A DNA stretch of 64,000 bases from JAWRCU01 sp033542235 (GCF_033542235.1 NZ_JAWRCU010000003.1:434001-498000), one strand, 5' to 3'. Shown: positions 36,250 to 45,318, counted from the stretch's first letter. The notes: generated by a model not told the origin, from the letters alone. A program made the numbers and translations.

Positions 36250-36813
36250 ATGAAGATCAGCGGAAACGAAATCCGTCCCGGCAACGTCATTGAGCATAAT
36301 GGCGGCCTGTGGGTTGCGGTGAAAACGAACTCGGTGAAGCCCGGCAAAGGCGGCGCCTATAATCAGGTCGAGCTGAAGAACCTGATCGATGGTACCAAGC
36401 TCAACGAGCGGTTCCGCTCGGCTGAAACCGTCGAGAGGGTGCAGCTGGAGCTGAAGGATTTCTCCTTTCTCTACGAGCAGGGGGATGCGCTGATCTTCAT
36501 GGACACCGAGACCTACGAGCAGCTCGAGCTGCAGAAGGATTTCGTCGGCGACCGCGCCGCCTTCCTGCAGGACGGCATGAAGGTCACCGTTCAGCTCTAT
36601 GAGGAAAAGCCGATCGGTATCTCGCTGCCCGACCAGGTGACGCTCGAAGTCTCCGAGGCCGACCCTGTCGTCAAGGGTCAGACAGCCGCCTCTTCCTATA
36701 AGCCCGCAGTGCTCGAGAACGGCATCCGCATCCTGGTGCCGCCCTTCATCGCTGCCGGCGAGCGGGTGGTCGTCGATACCAACGAGCTCACCTATCTGCG
36801 GCGCGCGGAATGA
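36250..36813 (+). CDS. efp: Elongation factor P
   Basis: 187 aa, standard EF-P length. KISGNEIRPGNVIEHNGGLW; the loop KTNSVKPGKGGAYNQVELKN carries the Lys at the tip (GKGG) that is beta-lysylated by EpmA where present. Then the OB domains (FRSAETVERVQLELKDFSFL, TLEVSEADPVVKGQTA). It relieves ribosome stalling at polyproline, relevant to the many Pro-rich proteins in this window such as TolA. Followed 37 bases later by the inositol monophosphatase gene. Confidence 0.97.
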   Translation: MKISGNEIRPGNVIEHNGGLWVAVKTNSVKPGKGGAYNQVELKNLIDGTKLNERFRSAETVERVQLELKDFSFLYEQGDALIFMDTETYEQLELQKDFVGDRAAFLQDGMKVTVQLYEEKPIGISLPDQVTLEVSEADPVVKGQTAASSYKPAVLENGIRILVPPFIAAGERVVVDTNELTYLRRAE

Positions 36814-36850
36814 TCTTAACGCGCGTGCTGAAAATCAGGATTGTCTTCTA

Positions 36851-37651
36851 ATGGCCCGTTCTGCGATCATCAATGTCATGGTGCAGGCCGCCACAAAGGC
36901 CGGGCGCTCGCTGGCGCGCGATTTCGGCGAGGTGCAGAACCTGCAGGTCTCGCTCAAGGGGCCGGGCGACTATGTCAGCCAGGCCGACCGCAAATCGGAG
37001 GAAATCATCTTCGCTGAGCTGTCGCGCGCACGACCGGGCTACAGCTTCCTGATGGAAGAGCGCGGCGAGGTTTCGGGCGATGACGGCCAGCACCGCTGGA
37101 TCGTCGACCCGCTCGACGGCACGACCAATTTCCTTCACGGCATCCCGATCTTCGCCATTTCGATCGCGCTTGAGCGGCAAGGTCAGCTCGTCGCGGCGGT
37201 GGTCTACAATCCTGCGATGGATGAGCTCTATACGGCCGAGCGCGGCGGCGGTGCCTTCCTCAACGACCGCCGCCTCAGGGTTTCAGCCCGCACACAGTTG
37301 CCGGACGCGGTGATAGGCACCGGCATTCCGCATCTCGGCCGCGGTCATCATGGCAATTTCCTGATCGAGCTGCGCAATGTCATGGGCGAAGTCTCCGGAA
37401 TCCGGCGGCTCGGCGCGGCCTCGCTCGACCTCGCCTATGTCGCGGCCGGACGCTTTGACGGCTTCTGGGAGGAGGCACTGTCGCCGTGGGACATCGCGGC
37501 TGGGATCCTGCTCATCCGCGAGGCCGGTGGCTTCGTCTCCGACCGCGCGGGGGGCCAGGACATTTTCGAGAGCAAGTCCCTCGTCGCCGGCAACGAGGCG
37601 ATCCACCGGGCGCTGCTCAAGACGGTCCGCAAACCGCTGTCTGCCAGATAA
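36851..37651 (+). CDS. suhB: Inositol monophosphatase family protein (SuhB-like)
   Basis: 266 aa. Mg-dependent phosphatase: SFLMEERGEVSG (metal Glu), WIVDPLDGTTNFLHG (metal Asp pair) and EALSPWDIAAGILLIREAGG (third metal Asp). It hydrolyses inositol-1-phosphate and related sugars; in E. coli the homologue also joins the rRNA antitermination complex. Downstream of efp and likely co-transcribed. Followed by an 8-bp tandem repeat array. Confidence 0.93.
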   Translation: MARSAIINVMVQAATKAGRSLARDFGEVQNLQVSLKGPGDYVSQADRKSEEIIFAELSRARPGYSFLMEERGEVSGDDGQHRWIVDPLDGTTNFLHGIPIFAISIALERQGQLVAAVVYNPAMDELYTAERGGGAFLNDRRLRVSARTQLPDAVIGTGIPHLGRGHHGNFLIELRNVMGEVSGIRRLGAASLDLAYVAAGRFDGFWEEALSPWDIAAGILLIREAGGFVSDRAGGQDIFESKSLVAGNEAIHRALLKTVRKPLSAR

Positions 37652-37656
37652 GCACC

Positions 37657-37811
37657 AGGGCAGTAGGGCAGTAGGGCAGTAGGGCAGTAGGGCAGTAGGA
37701 ACTGCTTATCCACCCATTCCAGTCTGCAAGCGCTTTTTGCCATCGCCATTTCTCGCGACGGCACATCCCGACCGGCCCTATTGCCTTATTGCCCTACTGC
37801 CTTACTGCCCT
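37657..37811. repeat. Inverted arrays of an 8-bp repeat
   Basis: Five exact AGGGCAGT units (37657-37696) face four degenerate CCYTAYTG units (37777-37811), so the arms can pair across about 80 bases. Located between suhB and the hemolysin III gene. Confidence 0.88.
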
Positions 37812-37840
37812 GAAACCTGCCGGCCATAAAATAGTTAAGT

Positions 37841-38572
37841 TTGCCTGCCTACATCCCGACTGACACCCGGAGAGGGGTGAAGCGAGCAGGTGACGGTCGC
37901 GTTTTGAGCATCGAGATTCCGTTTTCCGGACGGTTTCAATATTCGAAGGCCGAACTGATTGCCGACGGCGTCGTGCATGCCGTTGGGATCGTGTTCGCGA
38001 TCTCGGCTGGATCGATCCTGCTCGCCTTCTCGGTTTTCCATGCCGGCCTTTGGGAATATGTGGCGGCGGTGTTCTATGTCGTCTCGCTGCTCACCGTGCT
38101 GTCGATCTCGCTGGCCTATAATCTGTGGCCTGTTTCGAAGGCGAAATGGGTGCTGCGCCGCTTCGACCACGCCGCCATCTATCTCCTGATCGCCGGCACC
38201 TACACGCCCTTTCTCGCCCAGCTTAACGACCGCGCCACCGCCGGGGTGATGATCGCCCTTATCTGGTGCGCCGCGGGGACGGGCATCGCGATCAAGCTGA
38301 TGCTGCCCGGCCGATTCGATCGGCTCTCGATCGTCTTCTACCTGGCAATCGGATGGGGTGGCCTCGTCTTCGGCCGCTCGGTGCTCGAGGTGCTTTCGCC
38401 GGCGACGCTCTGGCTGATCGCCACGGGCGGCATCTTCTATTCGGTGGGCGTGGTGTTCTTCGCCTGGCAGAGCCTGCGCTTCCAGAGTGCTCTCTGGCAC
38501 GGCTTTGTGGTTGTGGGAGCCGGCCTGCATCTGGCCGCCGTGATGGACTGCCTCGTCATTGACCGTATCTGA
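37841..38572 (+). CDS. Hemolysin III / adiponectin receptor (PAQR-type) family protein
   Basis: 243 aa with seven membrane helices. Family motifs are EIPFSGRFQYSKAELIADGVVHAVGI, FDHAAIYLLIAGTYTPF (conserved His and Asp-like positions) and the last-helix AGLHLAAVMDCLV with HGFVVVGAGLH. The zinc-binding His triad suggests a hydrolase-like membrane enzyme; the hemolytic role is historical. The start is uncertain: GTG at 37877 and TTG at 37904 are alternatives giving a shorter N-terminus. Confidence 0.88.
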   Translation: MPAYIPTDTRRGVKRAGDGRVLSIEIPFSGRFQYSKAELIADGVVHAVGIVFAISAGSILLAFSVFHAGLWEYVAAVFYVVSLLTVLSISLAYNLWPVSKAKWVLRRFDHAAIYLLIAGTYTPFLAQLNDRATAGVMIALIWCAAGTGIAIKLMLPGRFDRLSIVFYLAIGWGGLVFGRSVLEVLSPATLWLIATGGIFYSVGVVFFAWQSLRFQSALWHGFVVVGAGLHLAAVMDCLVIDRI

Positions 38573-38638
38573 CAGGGTTGGGCGCGACCGCTTCGCGTCT
38601 TTCATTTTCCTGCTAAATCCGCTTAGAGTCGCGGGCTA

Positions 38639-38741
38639 GCGCATCGGACCGAAAAGTGCGTAGCTGTTTTCGGACAAATCCGGCGTGTGAACAAAGAGCT
38701 AGAGCGGCGCAGCGATCCGGCTTGATCGCACGCCGCTCCAG
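38639..38741. repeat. Dispersed palindromic element, family B copy 3
   Basis: GCGCATCGGACCGAAAAGTG, TTTTCGGACAAATCCGGCG and AGAGCGGCGCAGCGATCCGG/CGCACGCCGCTCC. The most complete copy; it ends about 28 bases before the MotA-like gene. Confidence 0.85.
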
Positions 38742-38769
38742 ATAGTCCTGACAAGGATTTGAGGCGCGG

Positions 38770-39789
38770 ATGGCATTTTTCAAAGCTTTCGGCAGCGATG
38801 TCGCACTTGGGGAATCCGGCTACGACCCCCACAAGCTGTCGAGCCCGCAGGTCTTCCTTCTGTCGATGCTCATATTCCTGGCGATCGTCGCCTTTATCGC
38901 GGCAATCCTCTATCGCCAGATTTCGCGTGCCTTTGTCACCAATCCCGGCCTCAACGGCTTGATCGTCGGGGTGCTCATTGTCGGCATATTGCTCGCCTTC
39001 ATGCATGTCATCCGACTGTTCCGCGAGGTGCGTTGGGTGAACTCGTTCCGCGCCGGTTCAGAGGCTACGGATCCGGTGCTGCTCGCGCCGATGCGGGCGC
39101 TGTTGTCGCGCTCCTCGACCATGGCGCTGTCGACCAGCTCCATGCGCACCATGCTCGACTCGATCGCCAACCGGCTGGACGAAACGCGCGACATCACGCG
39201 CTACCTAGCCGGGCTGCTCGTTTTCCTCGGCCTGCTCGGCACCTTCTGGGGCCTGCTTTCAACGATCGGCTCGATCGGCCAGACCATTCAGGCGCTCGAT
39301 CCCGGCACCGGCGACGCCGGCGACATGCTGGAAGCGCTCAAGACGGGCCTCGCTGCGCCATTGGCCGGTATGGGCACCGCCTTCTCAGCCTCCCTGTTCG
39401 GCCTGTCTGGCTCGCTGATCGTCGGCTTCCTCGATTTGCAGGCCGGCCGCGCGCAGACGCGCTTCTATACCGAACTGGAGAATTGGCTCTCGACCGTGGC
39501 CGATCTTTCCTCCGACATTGCCGTCGATCCGGGCAGGGCCGCGCCTCCCGACGAGTTTCGCGCAGTCACCGAGCGCCTCAGGACGTTGCAGGAAACCGGT
39601 GGCTCCAACCAGCGCGTCGCGACCGCAATGGCCAATCTTGCCGACGGCATTTCCGGCCTCGTCAAGAACATGCGCAACGAGCAGCAGATCATGCGTGATT
39701 GGGTCGAGGCGCAGTCCGAAGAGCAGAAGGCGATGCGCAATACTCTCGACAAGATCGCTGAAGCGCTGAGACAGCGGGAGATGCATTGA
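38770..39789 (+). CDS. MotA/TolQ/ExbB-family proton channel-like membrane protein
   Basis: 339 aa. Four membrane helices (about 26-50, 57-80, 144-168, 197-222) with LAGLLVFLGLLGTFWGLLSTI and AGMGTAFSASLFGLSGSLIVG, the channel helices of this superfamily. A long C-terminal cytoplasmic helical tail (about 235-339) ends in a coiled coil. It shares a TGATG overlap with the OmpA-like gene, so the two probably form one envelope complex. Distinct from tolQ at 18459. Role unknown; ZorA-like in outline but without the partner effector genes. Confidence 0.88.
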   Translation: MAFFKAFGSDVALGESGYDPHKLSSPQVFLLSMLIFLAIVAFIAAILYRQISRAFVTNPGLNGLIVGVLIVGILLAFMHVIRLFREVRWVNSFRAGSEATDPVLLAPMRALLSRSSTMALSTSSMRTMLDSIANRLDETRDITRYLAGLLVFLGLLGTFWGLLSTIGSIGQTIQALDPGTGDAGDMLEALKTGLAAPLAGMGTAFSASLFGLSGSLIVGFLDLQAGRAQTRFYTELENWLSTVADLSSDIAVDPGRAAPPDEFRAVTERLRTLQETGGSNQRVATAMANLADGISGLVKNMRNEQQIMRDWVEAQSEEQKAMRNTLDKIAEALRQREMH

Positions 39790-40820
39790 TGCCTCTCGCG
39801 CGTGGGCGCCGCAGCCAGCGTGCCATCGATTATTGGCCGGGTTTCGTCGACGCGCTGTCGACGCTCCTCCTGACCTTCATGTTCCTTTTGTCGGTGTTTG
39901 TGCTGGCGCAATTCCTGCTCAGCCGCGAAATATCCGGCAAGGACGAAGTGCTCAACCGCCTCAACTCGCAGATCAACGAGCTGACACAGCTGCTTGCCCT
40001 CGAAAAGTCGAACACGCAGGATGCGCAGGACCAGCTCGCCAACCTGCAGGCTTCGCTCAATGCAGCCGAGCAGGAGAAGTCGCGGCTGCAAACCTTGCTT
40101 GATCGAGGAGCCGGCTCGGACGCGGCAGCCAATGCCCGCATCGGCACGCTGAGCAACGACCTTGAGAACGAGCGCGCGGCAAATCAGCGCGCCCTGTCTC
40201 AGGTCGAACTGCTCAACCAGCAGATCGCGGCGCTCAGAAAGCAGATCGCCGCGCTGGAGGACGCCCTCAATGCCTCGGAGGCACGCGACCGCGAGTCCAA
40301 CACCAAGATCGCCGATCTGGGTCGCCGCCTCAACGTCGCTTTGGCGCAGCGTGTTCAGGAGCTGAACCGCTACCGCTCGGATTTCTTCGGCCGGCTGCGC
40401 GAGATCCTTGCCGACCGTGAGAACATCCGCATCGTCGGCGACCGCTTCGTCTTCCAGTCGGAAGTCCTGTTCCCGACCGGCTCGGACGCGATTAACGCGG
40501 AAGGCCAGGTGGAGATGAAAAAGGTCGCCGATGCGATCATCCAGCTCCAGAAGGAGATACCGCCGGAGATCAACTGGGTGCTGCGCGTCGACGGCCACAC
40601 CGACAACAAGCCGCTGTCGGGCACCGGCCGCTACCGCGACAATTGGGAGCTATCCTCCGCGCGCGCGACCTCGGTCGTCAAGTTCTTCATCGCCAACGGG
40701 GTGCCGGCCAATCGCCTTGTCGCCGCCGGGTTCGGCGAATTCCAGCCGCTCGACGCCGCCGACAATGACGAGGCCCGCAGGAAGAACCGGCGCATCGAAT
40801 TGAAGCTCACCGAGCGCTGA
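39789..40820 (+). CDS. MotB/OmpA-family peptidoglycan-binding membrane protein
   Basis: 343 aa from the ATG at 39789. A short cytoplasmic start, one membrane helix (ALSTLLLTFMFLLSVFVLAQ, with an Asp just before it in YWPGFVDAL that fits the MotB proton-site position), a long coiled coil (about 55-190), then a C-terminal OmpA domain (LRVDGHTDNKPLSGTGRYRD, LSSARATSVVKFFI) that binds peptidoglycan. Stator-like pair with the preceding channel protein; the long coiled coil would span the periplasm. Confidence 0.9.
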   Translation: MPLARGRRSQRAIDYWPGFVDALSTLLLTFMFLLSVFVLAQFLLSREISGKDEVLNRLNSQINELTQLLALEKSNTQDAQDQLANLQASLNAAEQEKSRLQTLLDRGAGSDAAANARIGTLSNDLENERAANQRALSQVELLNQQIAALRKQIAALEDALNASEARDRESNTKIADLGRRLNVALAQRVQELNRYRSDFFGRLREILADRENIRIVGDRFVFQSEVLFPTGSDAINAEGQVEMKKVADAIIQLQKEIPPEINWVLRVDGHTDNKPLSGTGRYRDNWELSSARATSVVKFFIANGVPANRLVAAGFGEFQPLDAADNDEARRKNRRIELKLTER

Positions 40821-40999
40821 CAACGCCCTTTTGATTGCCTGTTGATTGGGCTCACGTCCGGAATAGACTTAGATCCATGTCCCGGGCCGGGAACCGCCGG
40901 CGAGGCCAATCCTCCCACTGGCAGCGCGACGCGACGGAACCGGACGGCCCGATTTGGGAATCACGGCTTGCAAGCCGTTTCCCCGATGGAGACGCAAAC

Positions 41000-41413
41000 A
41001 TGCGCTCACTCCTGTCGATTGCGGCAATAGCCGCCTCAGCCCTCGCAACCTCGCTCGCTACCGCTGACGCTGCGCCGCTCAGGCGCACCGCTGCCCCGGC
41101 GGACGCTTACGCGCAGAACCTCGCCCAGCCGTTCCAGCCGAGCAGCCCGTTCACAAGCGCCAACCCGCGCCTGGCGCAGATCGACTCGCAGCTCAGTCAA
41201 GCCGAGCGCACGATCAGTGCCGATCGGCGTCAAGGCTACATCACCGCCAGCGAAGCGCAGGATGCACGCGAAGAGGGCCGGCTGATCCATAACTCTGCCC
41301 TCGACAGCATCGCACAGAACCGAGGCAGCATCCCGGATGCGAGCTACAATGCGTTGCTCGGTCGACTGGCTGCACTGAACCAGACGATCGAGATGGAGAC
41401 GTCGCAGCACTGA
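41000..41413 (+). CDS. Small exported protein
   Basis: 137 aa from the ATG at 41000 with GGAGA upstream. A signal peptide (MRSLLSIAAIAASALATSLA, cleaving near ADA). The mature part is helical and Gln/Ala-rich (LAQIDSQLSQAERTISADRR, YITASEAQDAREEGRLIHNS). No known domain recognised; similar small periplasmic proteins are frequent in Rhizobiales. Separated from the upstream OmpA-like gene by about 180 bases. Confidence 0.78.
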   Translation: MRSLLSIAAIAASALATSLATADAAPLRRTAAPADAYAQNLAQPFQPSSPFTSANPRLAQIDSQLSQAERTISADRRQGYITASEAQDAREEGRLIHNSALDSIAQNRGSIPDASYNALLGRLAALNQTIEMETSQH

Positions 41414-41605
41414 CGGCTCACAAAGCTCGAAATGACGGCCGCTGCGCTCGGCGCGGCGGCCGTTTTTTGCGAACCGGAATTGCTCGTCGCGGTTTCGGAC
41501 GCGCCCCGGTGCAATTGCCCAAACCGTCTCGGCACCGCCCTGCAGCTCTTGCAGCCGGGCTTCAGTTGCTGTCCTCTCAACCGACCTCACGAATCGGAGC
41601 GCCTG

Positions 41606-43084
41606 ATGTCTTTTGCAAAACTCGACGAGCTCGGCCACAAACTGCAGGCACTTGATCACGCGCTGGCGATCCTGGGCGCCGACGAGGCGACCCACATGGC
41701 TGTCGGCGGCGGCGCAGCCCGCGCCGAGGCGATGGCCGCGCTCGCCGGCATGCATCATCGCCAGGCGACGGCGCCCGAAATCGCAGACTGGATCGCCGCG
41801 GCGGAAGGCGAGACGCTGAACGAGGCCCAGCGCGCGGCGCTCCGCGAACTCAAACGGCAATATGCCAACCTGACATCCCTTCCGGCCGAATTCGTCGAGC
41901 GCCAAACGAAGGCTCGCCTGCGCTCCGAGCAGCTCTGGCGCGACCTGAGGCCCAAGAACGACTGGGCGGGCTTCCTGCCGGCGCTGGAAGGCGTGATCGC
42001 CCTGGTCCGTGAGGAGGCGCAGCTCCGCGCTTCGGTGCTTCAGCTCGAACCTTACGATGCGCTGATGGAGCAATATGATCCCGGCAACCGCGCCATCGAC
42101 ATCACGCCTGTCTTCGCCGAGCTGAAGGCATTCCTGCGCGACTTCATCCCGGAGGCGCTTGCAGCGCAGGAGAAGAAGCCTTCGGTCAAGCCGCTTGCCG
42201 GCACCTACCCGATCGAGCGCCAGCGCGAGCTCGGCCTTGCCATGATGGCCGCGGTCGGCTTCGACTTCACCCATGGCAGCCTTTCGGTCTCGCACCATCC
42301 CTTCTGCGGCGGCGTGCCGACCGACGTGCGCATTACCACGCGCTACAACACTTCCGATTTCCTGTCGGCGCTGATGGGCGTGCTACATGAGACCGGGCAC
42401 GCGTTATACGAGCAGAACCTGCCCGCCGAATGGGCGCATTGGCCGGTCGGCCGGGCGCGCGGCATGGCCATGCACGAGAGCCAGAGCCTGTTCGTGGAAA
42501 AGCAGATCGGCCGCAACCCGGCCTTCTGGCGCTGGGCGCTGCCGGTCGTCGAGAAGCACCTCGGCGAGACGTTCGGCTATGACGACATCCTGCCGCTGAT
42601 CCACAAGGTCGAGCGTGGCCTGATCCGCGTCGATGCCGACGAGGTGACCTACCCGCTGCATGTGATCCTGCGCTACGAGCTGGAGCAGGAGCTGGTTGCC
42701 GGCCGGCTGGAAGCGTCCGACCTGCCCGAAGCGTGGGACGCCAAGATGCGCGAGTATCTCGGCCTGTCGACGATCGACAATCCGGCTGACGGGCCCATGC
42801 AGGACGTGCACTGGCCCGCCGCCATCTTCGGCTATTTCCCATCCTACACCCTCGGCGCATTGATGGCGGCCCAGCAATGGACGGCGATGGAGCGCGAGGT
42901 GCCCGGCGTCAACGACGACATCGCCGCCGGCAAGTTCGACGCCGTCAACGAATGGCGGAGTGAAAAGATCTGGAAACAGGCATCGTTCCATTCGACGCCG
43001 GCTCTGCTCGAGCGAGCCACGGGCGAGAAGCTCAACGCCGCCTACTTCACGGCGCATCTGAAGAGCCGGTATGGAGGGCAGTGA
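41606..43084 (+). CDS. Metallocarboxypeptidase, M32 family
   Basis: 492 aa from the ATG at 41606 (MSFAKLDELGHKL) with GGAG upstream. HETGH in GVLHETGHALYEQNLP is the M32 HExxH, followed by HESQSLFVEKQIGR (Glu ligand region) and IRVDADEVTYPLHVILRYELE. Cytosolic zinc enzyme removing C-terminal residues with broad specificity, used in peptide turnover. Frame extension to 41432 has no support. The next gene starts 79 bases later. Confidence 0.94.
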   Translation: MSFAKLDELGHKLQALDHALAILGADEATHMAVGGGAARAEAMAALAGMHHRQATAPEIADWIAAAEGETLNEAQRAALRELKRQYANLTSLPAEFVERQTKARLRSEQLWRDLRPKNDWAGFLPALEGVIALVREEAQLRASVLQLEPYDALMEQYDPGNRAIDITPVFAELKAFLRDFIPEALAAQEKKPSVKPLAGTYPIERQRELGLAMMAAVGFDFTHGSLSVSHHPFCGGVPTDVRITTRYNTSDFLSALMGVLHETGHALYEQNLPAEWAHWPVGRARGMAMHESQSLFVEKQIGRNPAFWRWALPVVEKHLGETFGYDDILPLIHKVERGLIRVDADEVTYPLHVILRYELEQELVAGRLEASDLPEAWDAKMREYLGLSTIDNPADGPMQDVHWPAAIFGYFPSYTLGALMAAQQWTAMEREVPGVNDDIAAGKFDAVNEWRSEKIWKQASFHSTPALLERATGEKLNAAYFTAHLKSRYGGQ

Positions 43085-43163
43085 GCCAGCAGGAACGGCC
43101 TGAACACAGGGAGAGCCATTGAGAAGCCGCGACTGAGCTCGTTTCGGATGCGTGGGAGAGGAA

Positions 43164-44819
43164 ATGCCTGAACGGGCCGATGCGATCATCATAGGCGGCG
43201 GGCTTGCCGGCTTGGTCGCTGCAGCCGAACTGGCAGACGCGGGAAAGCACGTCATCATCCTCGAGCAGGAAGGCGAGAATTCGCTGGGCGGCCAGGCCTT
43301 CTGGTCGCTCGGAGGCTTGTTCTTCGTCGACAGTCCCGAGCAGCGCCTCATGGGAATAAAGGACAGTCGCGAGCTGGCCCTGCAGGACTGGCTGGGCTCG
43401 GCCGGCTTCGACCGGCTGGAGGATTTCTGGCCGCGAAAGACGGCTGAAGCTTTCATCGATTTCGCCGCCGGCGAGATGCGGGCATGGCTCTATTCGATGG
43501 GCATGCGCTGGTTCCCGGTCGTCGGCTGGGCCGAACGCGGCGGCGGCATGGCGCACGGCCACGGCAATTCCGTGCCGCGCTTCCACCTGACCTGGGGCAC
43601 CGGACCCGGCGTCCTGGAGCCGTTCGAGCGGCGCGTGCGCGAGCACGCAGGACGCGGCCTGATCGAGCTGAAATTCCGCCACCAGGTCAGCCGGCTCATC
43701 AGGACCAATGGCGCCGTGGCCGGTGTCGCCGGGGAGGTGCTGGAACCATCGACGGTGAAGCGCGGCGAGCGGTCCGGACGCAATGTCGTCGGCGAGTTCG
43801 AGCTTCACGCCGGCGCAGTGATCCTGACGTCGGGCGGCATCGGCGGCAACCAGGAGCTTGTGCGCCAAAGCTGGCCCGTGGCGCGGCTCGGGCCGCCGCC
43901 GAAGAAGATGGTTTCGGGCGTGCCGTATCATGTCGATGGCCGCATGCTTGCAATCGCGCGAGACGCGGGCGCCTCGGTGATCAACGCCGACCGCATGTGG
44001 CATTACACCGAGGGCGTGACGAACTGGGCACCGATCTGGCCGAACCACGGCATCCGCATACTGCCCGGGCCATCCTCGCTTTGGTTCGACGCGAAAGGCG
44101 AGCGGCTTGAAGCGCCGTACCTGCCGGGCTTCGACACGCTCGGCGCGCTGCGCCGCATCCTTTCGACCGGCTACGATCATTCCTGGTTCGTGTTGACGCA
44201 GGCGATCATAAAGAAGGAGTTCGCGCTCTCTGGCTCCGAGCAGAATCCGGACATGACGTCGAAAAGCTGGCTCGCTGTCTTGAAGAGCCGCCGCGGCAGG
44301 GCAGCGCCGCCGCCGGTCGAAGCATTCAAGCAGAAAGGCGAGGATTTCATTGTCCGCAGCGATCTGCGCGACCTTGTCACTGCAATGAACGCGCTTGCCG
44401 GCGCGCCGTTGCTGGACCACGATCGGTTGAGGATGCAGATCGAAGCGCGCGACCGCGAGATCGACAACCCGTTCTCAAAGGATGCCCAGATCATCGCCAT
44501 TCGCGGCGCTCGAAACTATCGCGGCGACCGGCTGGTGAGGGTAGCGAAGCCGCACAAGATACTCGACCCGGCCAACGGCCCTCTGATAGCGGTGCGCCTC
44601 AACATATTGACACGCAAGACGCTGGGCGGCCTGCACACCAATCTCGACGGCGAGGTGCTCGATGTTGCGGGCGCGCCAATTCCGGGCCTTTATGCGGCCG
44701 GCGAAGTCGCTGGCTTTGGCGGCGGCGGCTATCACGGCTACAACGCGCTCGAAGGAACGTTCCTTGGCGGATGCATATTCTCGGGGAGGAATGCGGGGAG
44801 GAGAGTGGCGGATGGCTGA
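43164..44819 (+). CDS. FAD-dependent oxidoreductase (fumarate reductase/KstD-like)
   Basis: 551 aa from the ATG at 43164, preceded by GGAGAGGAA. ADAIIIGGGLAGLVAAAELAD is the FAD Rossmann loop; GGQAFWSLGGLFFVD and the C-terminal GLYAAGEVAGFGGGGYHGYNALEGTFLGG close the FAD site, as in 3-ketosteroid dehydrogenase/fumarate reductase-type flavoproteins. The substrate is unknown; this branch is widespread and usually annotated only as FAD-binding dehydrogenase. Cytoplasmic, no signal. Confidence 0.9.
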   Translation: MPERADAIIIGGGLAGLVAAAELADAGKHVIILEQEGENSLGGQAFWSLGGLFFVDSPEQRLMGIKDSRELALQDWLGSAGFDRLEDFWPRKTAEAFIDFAAGEMRAWLYSMGMRWFPVVGWAERGGGMAHGHGNSVPRFHLTWGTGPGVLEPFERRVREHAGRGLIELKFRHQVSRLIRTNGAVAGVAGEVLEPSTVKRGERSGRNVVGEFELHAGAVILTSGGIGGNQELVRQSWPVARLGPPPKKMVSGVPYHVDGRMLAIARDAGASVINADRMWHYTEGVTNWAPIWPNHGIRILPGPSSLWFDAKGERLEAPYLPGFDTLGALRRILSTGYDHSWFVLTQAIIKKEFALSGSEQNPDMTSKSWLAVLKSRRGRAAPPPVEAFKQKGEDFIVRSDLRDLVTAMNALAGAPLLDHDRLRMQIEARDREIDNPFSKDAQIIAIRGARNYRGDRLVRVAKPHKILDPANGPLIAVRLNILTRKTLGGLHTNLDGEVLDVAGAPIPGLYAAGEVAGFGGGGYHGYNALEGTFLGGCIFSGRNAGRRVADG

Positions 44820-44875
44820 AACTGCAATTTCATCCTATGTCGCTCATACCAAGTTGTTTTAGGCAGGAGTTGAAC

Positions 44876-45058
44876 ATGACTGCGGCGAGGCGTGAGGGGC
44901 AACTGACATCGCGGCAGCAGCCTCTCAACAAGGCAAGCGCGGAATCTGAAGGTGGGGTGGACAAAGATCGCAAGCAGGCGATCAATCGCGTCCGCGAGCT
45001 GCGCAGGCCGCTGCCCGATTGCTGGAAGTTCGACCGCGACGAGGCCAATAGACGGTAG
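44876..45058 (+). CDS. Small basic protein, 60 aa, with antitoxin-like C-terminus
   Basis: Starts at ATG 44876 with GGAG six bases upstream, which argues that it is a real gene. Hydrophilic and basic. The C-terminal LPDCWKFDRDEANRR resembles the FDRDEANxR end seen on many VapB-like antitoxins, but there is no DNA-binding domain and no toxin beside it. It could be an orphan antitoxin remnant or an unrelated small protein. Follows the FAD oxidoreductase by 57 bases. Confidence 0.55.
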   Translation: MTAARREGQLTSRQQPLNKASAESEGGVDKDRKQAINRVRELRRPLPDCWKFDRDEANRR

Positions 45059-45136
45059 TCGCTAAGCGCTCTGCTGGTGGGTCGACGCAGACCTCCCACC
45101 TTTATCCTGTGATAGCGGCGATGGTAGGTTTTGATC

Positions 45137-45318
45137 GTTGGCGCCGCCCCTCATCGCCCTGCCGGGCACTTCTCCCCGTAAACGGGGAGAAGGACGCCGG
45201 CCGCAATGAAGGCGCTCGTTCTGCAACGTCGGCGATTGGCGAAATCAAAACGGCAGTCCTCCTTCTCCCCGTTCTACGGGGAGAAGGTGCCGGCAGGCAG
45301 ATGAGGGGCGGCGCCAAC
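45137..45318. repeat. 182-bp MITE-like palindromic element (family C)
   Basis: Perfect 18-bp terminal inverted repeats GTTGGCGCCGCCCCTCAT / ATGAGGGGCGGCGCCAAC, with two CTTCTCCCCGT/ACGGGGAGAAG hairpins and an internal GATTGGCGAAATC shared with the element at 20091. It fills the gap between two convergent genes. Confidence 0.9.

Noticed and set aside
37657..37811. CRISPR array
   Set aside because: The repeats are 8-bp tandem units without spacers, and there are no cas genes.
38770..40820. Zorya anti-phage system (ZorA/ZorB)
   Set aside because: The two proteins fit the ZorAB outline, but no helicase, nuclease or other Zorya effector gene follows; only a small exported protein and a carboxypeptidase do.
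43047..44420. Minus-strand frame of 457 codons opposite the FAD oxidoreductase
   Set aside because: Opposes a gene with full FAD motifs; no recognisable domain of its own.
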